Shown here piece after piece: positions 1 through 5,862 of a stretch of 7,401 nt of DNA; the stretch's first letter is position 1, and every line of letters begins with the position of its first letter. This DNA comes from Rhodospirillaceae bacterium. Lineage in GTDB: Bacteria; Pseudomonadota; Alphaproteobacteria; Rhodospirillales; Magnetospirillaceae. The notes beneath the pieces are model-generated. The model was given only the letters and a program-made list of their open reading frames with translations. It did not search any database and was not told the origin of the DNA. The stretch is from the NCBI GenBank assembly GCA_013349735.1, contig DUZC01000225.1, positions 1-7,401 on the forward strand. Direction: 5' to 3'. Made by a program: the position numbers and the translations under genes.

Positions 1-10
1 CGCGAGGATC

Positions 11-45
11 ATCCGCGCTTATCCGGTGTGATCCGATCAAATCCG
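11..45. repeat. Four ATCCG words at exact 10-bp spacing
   Basis: ATCCG begins at 11, 21, 31 and 41, each followed by five variable bases, so the same word falls on the same face of the helix once per turn. The first copy is also the right arm of GGAT-C-ATCC (6-14). The array may extend left of the window. No function can be assigned; it could be a short intergenic repeat, a protein-binding array or a degenerate tandem repeat. Confidence 0.6.
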
Positions 46-77
46 TGTCCTGTTACCCGAAGCTCGACAGACACTAT

Positions 78-164
78 GCCCCGTTGAGGGGGGCCTGAGC
101 AAAACTTTATGCCCGGGGTTTTGCCCCAAATACGCAGCGGAACAGAAACCTGGCATAAGCCAGG
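78..164. other. Cluster of short inverted repeats in the gene-free left region
   Basis: Three perfect inverted repeats lie close together. GCCCC (78-82) pairs with GGGGC (90-94). GCAAAAC (99-105) pairs with GTTTTGC (118-124). CCTGGC (149-154) and GCCAGG (159-164) form a 6-bp stem with an ATAA loop. TATGCCC also occurs twice directly (76-82 and 108-114). No convincing open reading frame or T-tract terminator is present. This may be a structured 5' leader of the antitoxin transcript, a small RNA or remains of an intergenic repeat; the sequence does not decide between them. Confidence 0.4.
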
Positions 165-201
165 AGACTGAAATCAGCCATGGGGAGACGCCATTTGCTT
201 T

Positions 202-209
202 AAGGAGGT
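202..209 (+). promoter_or_regulatory. Perfect Shine-Dalgarno sequence AAGGAGGT
   Basis: AAGGAGGT is the full anti-16S complement. It lies 12 bases before an in-frame ATG at 222 and 42 bases before the preferred antitoxin ATG at 252. Its last base also begins TGGCTGA (209-215), which pairs perfectly with TCAGCCA (174-180), so the site sits at the edge of a possible RNA stem. It supports the alternative upstream start of the antitoxin or translational control in the leader. Confidence 0.5.
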
Positions 210-210
210 G

Positions 211-233
211 GCTGAGATACAATGTATCTCGGC
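211..233. promoter_or_regulatory. 23-bp near-palindrome, probable antitoxin operator
   Basis: The left arm GCTGAGATAC (211-220) and right arm GTATCTCGGC (224-233) are reverse complements at 9 of 10 positions around a 3-bp centre. The inner 7 bp per arm are perfect. It ends 18 bp before the preferred antitoxin start. Ribbon-helix-helix antitoxins of the RelB/DinJ family normally repress their own promoter by binding palindromes in this position, so an autoregulatory operator is the best reading. No clear -35/-10 pair was found beside it. Confidence 0.55.
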
Positions 234-251
234 AATGAAGAGGGTGTCGCC

Positions 252-506
252 ATGGCTACAACCACAATGGTACATGTCCGCGTGGAAGAAAATATCAAAC
301 GGCAGGCCGCGGAGACACTGGCGGCGATGGGTCTCACCGTTTCTGACGCCGTGCGCGTTTTTTTGACGCGTGTTGTCGCAGAAAGGCAGATGCCCTTCGC
401 ACTCAAGGTGCCGAACCTAGAAACCCTTAATGCGATGAAGGAGGCCGACGAGATCGTACGCGCCCGTCGTGCTCGCTTCGGGTCTGCTGCCGAATTGTTC
501 GAGTAA
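252..506 (+). CDS. RelB/DinJ-family type II antitoxin, apparently orphan
   Basis: This is an 84-residue protein of usual RelB/DinJ length. Residues 5-11 (TMVHVRV) fit the DNA-binding beta strand of a ribbon-helix-helix fold. They are followed by the family pattern of helix A (about 12-26), MGLTVSDAVRVFLTRV (26-41, helix B) and MPF (47-49) introducing the toxin-binding tail. Such proteins neutralise RelE/YafQ-type mRNA interferases and repress their own operon. ATG 252 is preferred because the protein then begins like E. coli DinJ (short MA-T/N stretch before the strand) and GAGGG lies 7 bases upstream. An in-frame ATG at 222 with a perfect Shine-Dalgarno 12 bases away would add ten residues. 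No toxin gene follows: only 62 bp separate the stop from the convergent chemoreceptor's stop, and nothing upstream encodes one. Family call is firm; activity without a partner is unknown. Confidence 0.88.
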   Translation: MATTTMVHVRVEENIKRQAAETLAAMGLTVSDAVRVFLTRVVAERQMPFALKVPNLETLNAMKEADEIVRARRARFGSAAELFE

Positions 507-568
507 AGGATTTGATCGTCGTGTCATCTGATCAAGCCCAGTTTCGAACTTCGGAATCGATCCGGGCG

Positions 569-3049
569 TTACCCCAATTTCAGGGCCATGCGGACCGCGC
601 CCCAATGTTGGCCGGCAATGGTAATCGGCGCATCAAGCTCCTTCAGCAGAATAAAGTTCCCGCCGCCCATGTCGCGCGGATAGGTTTGCGAATATAGCGG
701 CTTGGTATTGCGTGCGGCGAGAATGCCGGCGCGATCGTCAAAAATACGGCGGTTTCGGCTGTGGGCGGCATTCCAGATCGGATCATCGGGACGTTGCGGT
801 TCTGAATATTTGGCGTTGTGAGCAGCGATATAGCCGCTGCGGTCGGTAATGCAGCAAAAGACGATCCGGGGATCTTTTTGCAGCGGCGGCTCAATGAGCG
901 GTCGGAAGAGGCGATCTGCCAAGTTGGTATGGGGCGCCATGAATTGTGCCGGATTGGTGCCGGCAATGAGCTCATAATCAATGCTGAACAGATCTTCTTG
1001 GGTGATGCCGCCTTGACGAATTTCATTTTCAGCGGCAGCCACAGCCTTCGCTGCAACCTCTTGCACAATGGTGGCATAAGTAAGATCGATCTTTTCGGCT
1101 TTGGCGATGGCCTCTTCGAGAATGGCGGCCTTCGCCTCAGGCAGGTCGGTAAAGCGCACATGCAGGCCGATGGCACTGTCGGTCAGGAACTGGGCATCAA
1201 AGATGCCGATGCCATCCAATTCAACCTTGCCGTCGCCATCGGCCATATGATCGTCGCCGGGAAAGACCAGCAGCGCCCCCCGACGGGAAATATCGCCGGT
1301 ATATCCCTCAAGCCGCTTGGCCCCGAATTGGGCGACAAAACGGAAGGCCGCAGCCACCCGCCCCTCTTGACGGCGGTCGCCCCCTAACGAAGTTCTAAGA
1401 ATAATGCCGAGGCGTCGTTCCAGCGCGGAAATATCCCGGTTGACCATGTTGGCCAGTTCGTTGACCCGCGCCGAGGTGTTGCGGGTCACATCGACGCCCC
1501 GCAGCATGGTCTTTACATGTCCGGAAACCGAAGCGGTATGATCCGCCGCCTGGGCAGCGCTGGCCATGATTTCCTCGGTGGCGCTCCGTTGTTCTTCGGC
1601 GGCGCGGGCCACTTCATGGCTGATGGCATCCATATCATGGATTGCCGAGGTCACGGCTTCGACGGTATCGACGGCTTCCCGGGTGGTTCGGGCAATATTA
1701 TCGGTCTGGGCATTCACATTGCTGATGCCGCTTTCGGTCTGGCGGGCCAGCCCCTTCACTTCATCGGCGACCACCTTAAAGCCTTTCCCCGCTTCGCCGG
1801 CTCTGGCCGCTTCGATGGTGGCGTTCAGCGCCAACATACGGGTTTGGCCGGCGATGCTTTGGATGACCCCCACCACATTTCCGATTTGCGCCGTGGCATC
1901 CGTCAAACTCGACACCCGGCCGCTGGCTTCATCGGCGCGCATTTTGGCGATCCCGGCAAGATTCGAGGAATTAGAAATTTGCGTCAGAATTTCCCGGCTG
2001 GAGGCTTCCAATTGGGTGGTGGCACTGGCGACGGTTTGAACATTTCCGGCTGTCGTATCTATCGACTCCATCACGATTTCGGCTGACTGATGAAGATCGG
2101 CGGCAACCCGCGATAATTTCGAGGCACCTTCCGTCATGCGCATGGCCTGCGTGGAAATGTCGCTGACCGTCTGCTGGATCTCGCCTTCCAGGACTTCGGT
2201 CAAAGTCAGCATCTCGTTGCGAAGATGCTCGTGCGCCTGATGTTGTTCTGTCTCGTGCCGTTCATGCAACTGTCGATTTTCCAGCCCGTTATTTTTAAAA
2301 ACACCAATGGCGGCCGCCATTTCACCAATTTCGCCATCGCTTCGCAGATAGGGGATATCCGCGTCAAAATCGCCATTTGCCAGATTGCTCATGGTTGCCG
2401 AGAGGCGGTGCAAAGGCTTTACGACCATGCGTGAGACCACATAATAAGTGAAGCCAAAGCCGGCCCCCAGTCCGATGAGCAAAACCACAGCGAACAACCC
2501 TTGTTGGGTCGTATATTCACTTTCGATTTTCGCGCTCATTTTGCTGACTTCGTCTTCGCTGTCCGCGGACAATTTCTTTAATTGCTCGTTCAAGGCGGCG
2601 CGGGCGCTGCGATTTTGGTCATTGTCACCAAATGCCCGCGCCTCGGGCAAACTGCTTTCCCGTGACAGGCGAACAAGTTCGGAACGAAAGCGAATAAAAT
2701 TTTCGCTGGCGGCCTCGGCATCGGCGAAACGGGTGCGCTTTTCCGCTGCCATTTGATCACGCCAGTCATGCAAGGCCTGCCGCAGCCGATCAAGATTCTT
2801 AAGCAGGGGACCCGCGTATTTCTCGGCGTCTGCAGGCTTCTCTGACATATAAATGCCACGAGAATCCATGACGATTGCCAACACGATGCCATTAACGCGT
2901 TCAGCAAGTACCGCATTGTGGGCAGCCGTTTGCATAGTCATAACCACTTGACGGTAAGAGCGCAGGGACAACACCCCCATCAGCGAGATCACAAGAGCCA
3001 CCACGGCCAGCATGGCAGCAGAAAAATAAATTCTGGTTCCCAAACGCAT
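569..3049 (-). CDS. Methyl-accepting chemotaxis protein with PilZ domain and Cache-like C-terminal module
   Basis: An 826-residue inner-membrane chemoreceptor. Residues 8-29 are the first membrane segment, about 32-184 a periplasmic helical-bundle sensor, about 185-206 the second membrane segment, and about 207-258 a HAMP linker. The coiled-coil signalling domain (about 300-545) carries the conserved tip QTRMLALNATIEAARAGE (402-419), which contacts CheA and CheW. Beyond the usual end lies a PilZ domain (about 558-637) with R560-xxx-R564 and D586-x-S-x-x-G591, the c-di-GMP-binding signature. Residues 640-826 follow, with DRSGYIAAHN, RNRRIF, RDMGGG and HWG motifs; I recognise these as a Cache-like module of proteobacterial chemoreceptors. 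ATG 3049 is chosen because GAGGGA lies just upstream, the protein begins with a membrane anchor, and it starts 22 bases after the diguanylate cyclase stop. An upstream start would add 129 residues of antisense-like sequence inside that gene. No C-terminal CheR-tethering pentapeptide is seen. Confidence 0.93.
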   Translation of the reverse strand: MRLGTRIYFSAAMLAVVALVISLMGVLSLRSYRQVVMTMQTAAHNAVLAERVNGIVLAIVMDSRGIYMSEKPADAEKYAGPLLKNLDRLRQALHDWRDQMAAEKRTRFADAEAASENFIRFRSELVRLSRESSLPEARAFGDNDQNRSARAALNEQLKKLSADSEDEVSKMSAKIESEYTTQQGLFAVVLLIGLGAGFGFTYYVVSRMVVKPLHRLSATMSNLANGDFDADIPYLRSDGEIGEMAAAIGVFKNNGLENRQLHERHETEQHQAHEHLRNEMLTLTEVLEGEIQQTVSDISTQAMRMTEGASKLSRVAADLHQSAEIVMESIDTTAGNVQTVASATTQLEASSREILTQISNSSNLAGIAKMRADEASGRVSSLTDATAQIGNVVGVIQSIAGQTRMLALNATIEAARAGEAGKGFKVVADEVKGLARQTESGISNVNAQTDNIARTTREAVDTVEAVTSAIHDMDAISHEVARAAEEQRSATEEIMASAAQAADHTASVSGHVKTMLRGVDVTRNTSARVNELANMVNRDISALERRLGIILRTSLGGDRRQEGRVAAAFRFVAQFGAKRLEGYTGDISRRGALLVFPGDDHMADGDGKVELDGIGIFDAQFLTDSAIGLHVRFTDLPEAKAAILEEAIAKAEKIDLTYATIVQEVAAKAVAAAENEIRQGGITQEDLFSIDYELIAGTNPAQFMAPHTNLADRLFRPLIEPPLQKDPRIVFCCITDRSGYIAAHNAKYSEPQRPDDPIWNAAHSRNRRIFDDRAGILAARNTKPLYSQTYPRDMGGGNFILLKELDAPITIAGQHWGAVRMALKLG

Positions 3050-3071
3050 CGTTTCGTCCCTCAGTAGCTCA

Positions 3072-4403
3072 TCAACATTTCGTCCCGGCCCGGATGACCT
3101 GGTTGCGGCCATTTTGCTTTGCCGTATAAAGCGCGTCATCGGCTTGGCGCAAAGCCCAGGCGCCGGTTTCTTGACCGTTCCAACTCGCAGCGACACCGAA
3201 GCTGGCGGTGATCTTGAGCAAATGGCCGTCGGCCAAGGTAATCTCGGCCGCTTCCAAAGCCTGACGCAAGGTTTCGGCCACCACGGCGGCAGCAACATCG
3301 TCGCATTCTGGCAAAATGGCGGCGAATTCTTCACCGCCAAGCCGACCCAACTGATCGCTTTTGCGAAGATTGTTCCGCATAATTTGGGCAAATTGTTGCA
3401 AGGTCGTATCCCCCGCGGCATGTCCGAACTGGTCATTGACCCGTTTGAAATGGTCGATATCGATCATCACAACGGCAACCGGTCTTTGATAGCGCTCGAC
3501 CCGCTTTCTTTCTTCTTCAAGAATGTCCAGGAACCGCCGCCGGTTGATCAGGCCGGTGAGTGAATCCGTGGTGGCCAGAAGAGAGAGTTCTTCGGTCCGC
3601 TGGCGCAGCAGCTCTTCGATACGGTGGCGCTCGTTGATATCGACATGGGTGCCGATTATCCGCAGGGCCTTGCCGTCCGGGCCGCGGGAAAGAACGGAGC
3701 CCCGCGCCAAAAACCAGCGATAGGATCCGTCCCCAGATTGCAGACGATGTTCGCACCGCAGGATGACATCCTCTTGATTGATCAAACGGGCGACGGAATC
3801 AGCCAAAAGCGGGGTGTCCTCGGGATGAACCCGGTCCAGCCAATCATTGATGGACCGGGTCGTGGCGATGGGCGCCAGGGCCAGCATCTGCCACCAGCCT
3901 TTCGAATAAACCACCTGGCCATTTTGCGGGGTCCAGTCCCAGACGCCGTCGCCGACGGCTTCCAGCGCCAGGCGCCAGCGCTCTTCATTTTCTTCCATTC
4001 GCCGGCCCGCCAAAAAAAGGCGATGCTGCTGCAGGCCCGCGATGATCCCATCAGCCAACTGGCTTGAATCGAACGGTTTGGTAAAAAATCGAAAGATGCT
4101 GCCGCGATTAATGGCAGCGACGGCCGTATGAGCATCGGCATCACCGGTCAGGATAATGGGGACCGTGGTGGGGGAGCATTCATGGATCTGGTGCAGGGTT
4201 TCTATGCCGTCTATGCCCGGCATATGCATGTCGCAAACAACCACCGCAATGGGCGCTCCCTCCAAGACCGCCTGTCGGACACAGTCGATGGCGGCTTTGC
4301 CAGAGGTAACGGCGACACAGTCGAAAAGATCATTAAACTGACGTGACAGCCCGGCAAGCAGTCTGGGGTCGTCATCGACCAGCAGCACGCGCTCGCCACT
4401 CAT
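3072..4403 (-). CDS. REC-PAS-GGDEF response regulator, diguanylate cyclase
   Basis: A 443-residue soluble protein that should make c-di-GMP from two GTP when phosphorylated. The receiver (about 5-125) has the acidic cluster D10-D12, phosphoacceptor D58 (CDMHMPGIDG), T86 and K109 (FTKPF). A PAS domain of the PAS_3 type (about 140-262) contains WDW, HPED and the closing GTHVDINERHRIEE. The GGDEF domain (about 275-440) has SLTGLINRR, DIDHFKRVND and the active-site GGEEF (356-360). The product-inhibition site RxxD (R347-D350) is exactly five residues upstream. All key residues are intact, so an active, feedback-inhibited enzyme is expected. ATG 4403 has GAGGGG eight bases upstream. The chemoreceptor follows 22 bases after the stop, implying co-transcription. 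No histidine kinase is encoded here, so the phosphodonor is unknown; a chemotaxis kinase is one possibility. Confidence 0.94.
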   Translation of the reverse strand: MSGERVLLVDDDPRLLAGLSRQFNDLFDCVAVTSGKAAIDCVRQAVLEGAPIAVVVCDMHMPGIDGIETLHQIHECSPTTVPIILTGDADAHTAVAAINRGSIFRFFTKPFDSSQLADGIIAGLQQHRLFLAGRRMEENEERWRLALEAVGDGVWDWTPQNGQVVYSKGWWQMLALAPIATTRSINDWLDRVHPEDTPLLADSVARLINQEDVILRCEHRLQSGDGSYRWFLARGSVLSRGPDGKALRIIGTHVDINERHRIEELLRQRTEELSLLATTDSLTGLINRRRFLDILEEERKRVERYQRPVAVVMIDIDHFKRVNDQFGHAAGDTTLQQFAQIMRNNLRKSDQLGRLGGEEFAAILPECDDVAAAVVAETLRQALEAAEITLADGHLLKITASFGVAASWNGQETGAWALRQADDALYTAKQNGRNQVIRAGTKC

Positions 4404-4404
4404 G

Positions 4405-4422
4405 GTTTAGACCCCTCTAAAC
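4405..4422 (-). promoter_or_regulatory. Hairpin presenting the diguanylate cyclase ribosome-binding site
   Basis: In the mRNA sense, GTTTAGA (4422-4416) and TCTAAAC (4411-4405) are perfect 7-bp complements around a GGGG loop (4415-4412). They end one base before the cyclase ATG. The Shine-Dalgarno GAGGGG is therefore formed by the stem end and the loop. The same sequence could be a repressor operator in DNA. It plausibly makes translation of the first gene dependent on folding or a bound protein. Confidence 0.5.
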
Positions 4423-4458
4423 TTATCCGTCAGCCGGTTACCGACAATAACCCTATAA

Positions 4459-4487
4459 ATTATGATAGCGTTCGTGACGGGTTTGAA
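4459..4487 (-). promoter_or_regulatory. Sigma70-like promoter of the cyclase-chemoreceptor operon
   Basis: On the minus strand TTCAAA (4487-4482, 4/6 match to TTGACA) is separated by 17 bp from CATAAT (4464-4459, 5/6 match to TATAAT). This would start a transcript around 4452 with a leader of roughly 50 bases containing the ribosome-binding-site hairpin. It lies in the 106-bp gap after the SCP-2 gene, so the operon probably does not depend on read-through from that gene. Confidence 0.5.
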
Positions 4488-4509
4488 TATCCCTATTTGC
4501 GGACGCGGA

Positions 4510-4812
4510 TCAACTGATCGCCGAGACCAATTTCAAAGCGATTCCCATCGAGCCGCTGATCTTTATTTTTCCCATGGTGTAGGCAAGCATCGGGTCTAGT
4601 TTTCCTTCTAACAGCCGGGTTAGAACTTCGCTGCTGCAGCAAATCAGACAGTCGCTTTCGCAGTCCGGCGCGACGAAGACGGGGGGCGCCGACCGGGCAT
4701 CCACCACCCAGAGCCCGTCCGGTCCGAGATCAAAGCCAATGATGGCACCAAGCCCATTTAACTGCGGCAAGATTGCGTGCAGGCGTTCTTTAATCGGGTC
4801 GTCCAGTTCCAT
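4510..4812 (-). CDS. SCP-2 sterol-transfer family lipid-binding protein
   Basis: A 100-residue cytosolic single-domain protein of the sterol carrier protein 2 family, whose members bind acyl-CoA, sterols or other hydrophobic ligands in a beta-sheet/helix pocket. The C-terminal signature is clear: SSEVLTRLLEGKLDPMLAYTM (60-80), then GKIKISGSMGIALKL (81-95). The start at ATG 4812 has TTGGAG nine bases upstream; a TTG at 4854 would add 14 residues without a ribosome-binding site. Four cysteines (C51, C55, C58, C59) fall within nine residues of the central strand region, which is unusual for such a small protein. It is divergent from the crotonase-family gene, with 123 bp between starts, which fits a role in acyl-lipid handling. 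Bacterial members are mostly uncharacterised, so the ligand is unknown. Confidence 0.82.
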   Translation of the reverse strand: MELDDPIKERLHAILPQLNGLGAIIGFDLGPDGLWVVDARSAPPVFVAPDCESDCLICCSSEVLTRLLEGKLDPMLAYTMGKIKISGSMGIALKLVSAIS

Positions 4813-4857
4813 TGCAGGCCACTCCAAAAAGATTCTTTGTTCGATGCGGATCAAGTA

Positions 4858-4873
4858 TTGACGTATACGTAAA
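4858..4873. promoter_or_regulatory. Near-palindrome TTGACGTATACGTAAA, candidate operator
   Basis: Seven of eight paired positions match, and the inner ten bases ACGTATACGT (4861-4870) are a perfect palindrome. It lies between the divergent SCP-2 and crotonase-family starts, and its left end TTGACG could serve as a -35 for the rightward gene. From memory it resembles operators of MerR-type LiuR regulators of branched-chain amino-acid and acyl-CoA catabolism (TTKACGT-NN-ACGTMAA type). That identification is an inference, and no regulator gene is in the window. Confidence 0.5.
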
Positions 4874-4878
4874 GATTA

Positions 4879-4893
4879 TGCACTATACGTGCA
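4879..4893. promoter_or_regulatory. Second inverted repeat in the divergent control region
   Basis: TGCAC (4879-4883) and GTGCA (4889-4893) are perfect complements around TATAC. The site shares TATACGT with the neighbouring palindrome, 20 bp (about two helical turns) away. On the minus strand the overlapping CATAAT (4880-4875) and TATAGT (4888-4883) resemble -10 boxes for the SCP-2 gene. A regulatory role is plausible but unproven. Confidence 0.35.
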
Positions 4894-4935
4894 AGCCGCA
4901 AGAGGCAATCCCTGGTTTCTTCGACGGGAAGAGGT

Positions 4936-5712
4936 ATGTCCAGCACCATCATCGTGAATCGCCAAAATGGCATTGTCGAACTTTGTTTCGATCGGCCCGA
5001 CAAAAAAAACGCCCTTACCACCACAATGTATGAGGCGATGGCCGATGCTTTGACGGATATCGCCGGCGATCCCTCGGTGCGGGTGGTGCTGTTTACCGGC
5101 AATGGCGGAAGTTTCACGGCCGGCAATGATCTCAAGGATTTTCTTGCCAATCCCCCCAGCAGCCCGGATGCGCCGGTCTTTCGCTTTTTGCGGGCTTTAG
5201 CAAGCAGTCCGGCCGTTCTCGTGGCGGCGGTCAGCGGGCCGGCGGTGGGCATCGGCACCACCCTGTTGCTGCATTGTGATCTGGTTCTGGCTGGCGAAAG
5301 CGCGCGTTTCTCCTTGCCCTTTGTCAATCTTGGGTTGGTTCCGGAAGCGGCCAGTTCGCTTTTGCTGCCTCGGTTGATCGGGCATCAGCGGGCAGCCCAG
5401 CTGATGCTGCTGGGTGAACCCTTCGATGCCCAGGCGGCGCTTGGCTATGGTCTGGTCAATAAGATCCTGCCGGATTCGGCTCTGGCGGCGGCGGCCTGGG
5501 AACTTGCCGGGAAATTGGCGGCCAAGGCGCCGGCAGCGCTGCTTTTGACCAAGAAATTGCTGAAAAGCGAAAGTATCAGCGTTGCTGACCGAATGATTGA
5601 AGAGGCGCGAGACTTTCGGGCGCAGCTGGATTCCAGCGAATTTCGCGAAGCTGCCACTGCTTTTTTTGAAAAAAGGCCGCCGGATTTTTCCGGTAAGCCT
5701 AAGGATTGTTGA
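4936..5712 (+). CDS. Enoyl-CoA hydratase/isomerase family protein, ECI2-like active site
   Basis: A 258-residue cytosolic crotonase-fold enzyme of normal family length. Oxyanion-hole segments SFTAGNDL (59-66) and GPAVGIGTTLLL (101-112) are clear, and residues around 213-258 form the C-terminal helices. The two glutamates of classical enoyl-CoA hydratase are absent: the segment LPFVNLGLVPEAASS (127-141) has F129 where hydratases have the PE glutamate, and Q155 takes the second position. Instead E137 in PEAASS matches the catalytic glutamate of delta3,delta2-enoyl-CoA isomerases of the ECI2/PECI type, so double-bond shifting of acyl-CoA is more likely than hydration. ATG 4936 is preceded by GGGAAGAGG, close to the start. 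The gene is divergent from the SCP-2 gene and lies 150 bp before fadL, consistent with fatty-acid or acyl-CoA catabolism. Substrate chain length cannot be read from sequence. Confidence 0.9.
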   Translation: MSSTIIVNRQNGIVELCFDRPDKKNALTTTMYEAMADALTDIAGDPSVRVVLFTGNGGSFTAGNDLKDFLANPPSSPDAPVFRFLRALASSPAVLVAAVSGPAVGIGTTLLLHCDLVLAGESARFSLPFVNLGLVPEAASSLLLPRLIGHQRAAQLMLLGEPFDAQAALGYGLVNKILPDSALAAAAWELAGKLAAKAPAALLLTKKLLKSESISVADRMIEEARDFRAQLDSSEFREAATAFFEKRPPDFSGKPKDC

Positions 5713-5756
5713 CATTCTCTTCTTTATGGATGTCCGATGCTTTCTGTAGGAGAATG
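5713..5756 (+). other. Inverted repeat after the crotonase-family stop
   Basis: CATTCTC (5713-5719) and GAGAATG (5750-5756) are perfect complements; two inner pairs (one G-U) may lengthen the stem around a loop of about 26 bases. It starts directly after the stop codon. There is no following T tract, so it is not a typical intrinsic terminator. It may be a weak mRNA 3' structure or chance. The rest of the 150-bp gap before fadL shows no clear promoter. Confidence 0.25.
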
Positions 5757-5862
5757 GTGCTTGCCATTGGGGGGTGTCCCTGGGCCGCATCGAAGATTTA
5801 GTCTGGAACTAATGTAACATAAGGCGACCTCGGCACGGGGCGCTCACGGAGGGAAGTCCAAT

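Noticed and set aside
37..222. Leftward 61-residue frame in the left intergenic region
   Set aside because: It has no family resemblance, and its start coincides with the antitoxin palindrome.
512..535. TTGATC/GATCAA stem between the convergent antitoxin and chemoreceptor genes as a terminator
   Set aside because: The stem is only 6 bp with a 12-base loop and no T tract on either side.
512..697. Rightward frame from TTG 512 as a toxin gene
   Set aside because: It mostly overlaps the chemoreceptor 3' end antisense and shows no RelE, YafQ, PIN or other toxin motif. At most its first few codons could be a remnant.
818..2086. Long rightward open frames across the chemoreceptor gene
   Set aside because: They are antisense to a well-supported gene, glycine- or serine-rich without a recognisable domain, and explained by codon bias.
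3050..3436. 129-residue N-terminal extension of the chemoreceptor reading frame
   Set aside because: It overlaps the GGDEF coding sequence in another frame and has no receptor-like features. ATG 3049 has a Shine-Dalgarno sequence and begins with the expected membrane segment.
5709..5714. Perfect TTGACA at the crotonase-family stop as a fadL promoter
   Set aside because: No acceptable -10 hexamer lies 16-18 bp downstream, so the match was not called a promoter.
5197..5790. 197-residue leftward open frame across the crotonase-family gene
   Set aside because: Its composition is rich in R and Q and it is antisense to a conserved enzyme, so it is a shadow frame.
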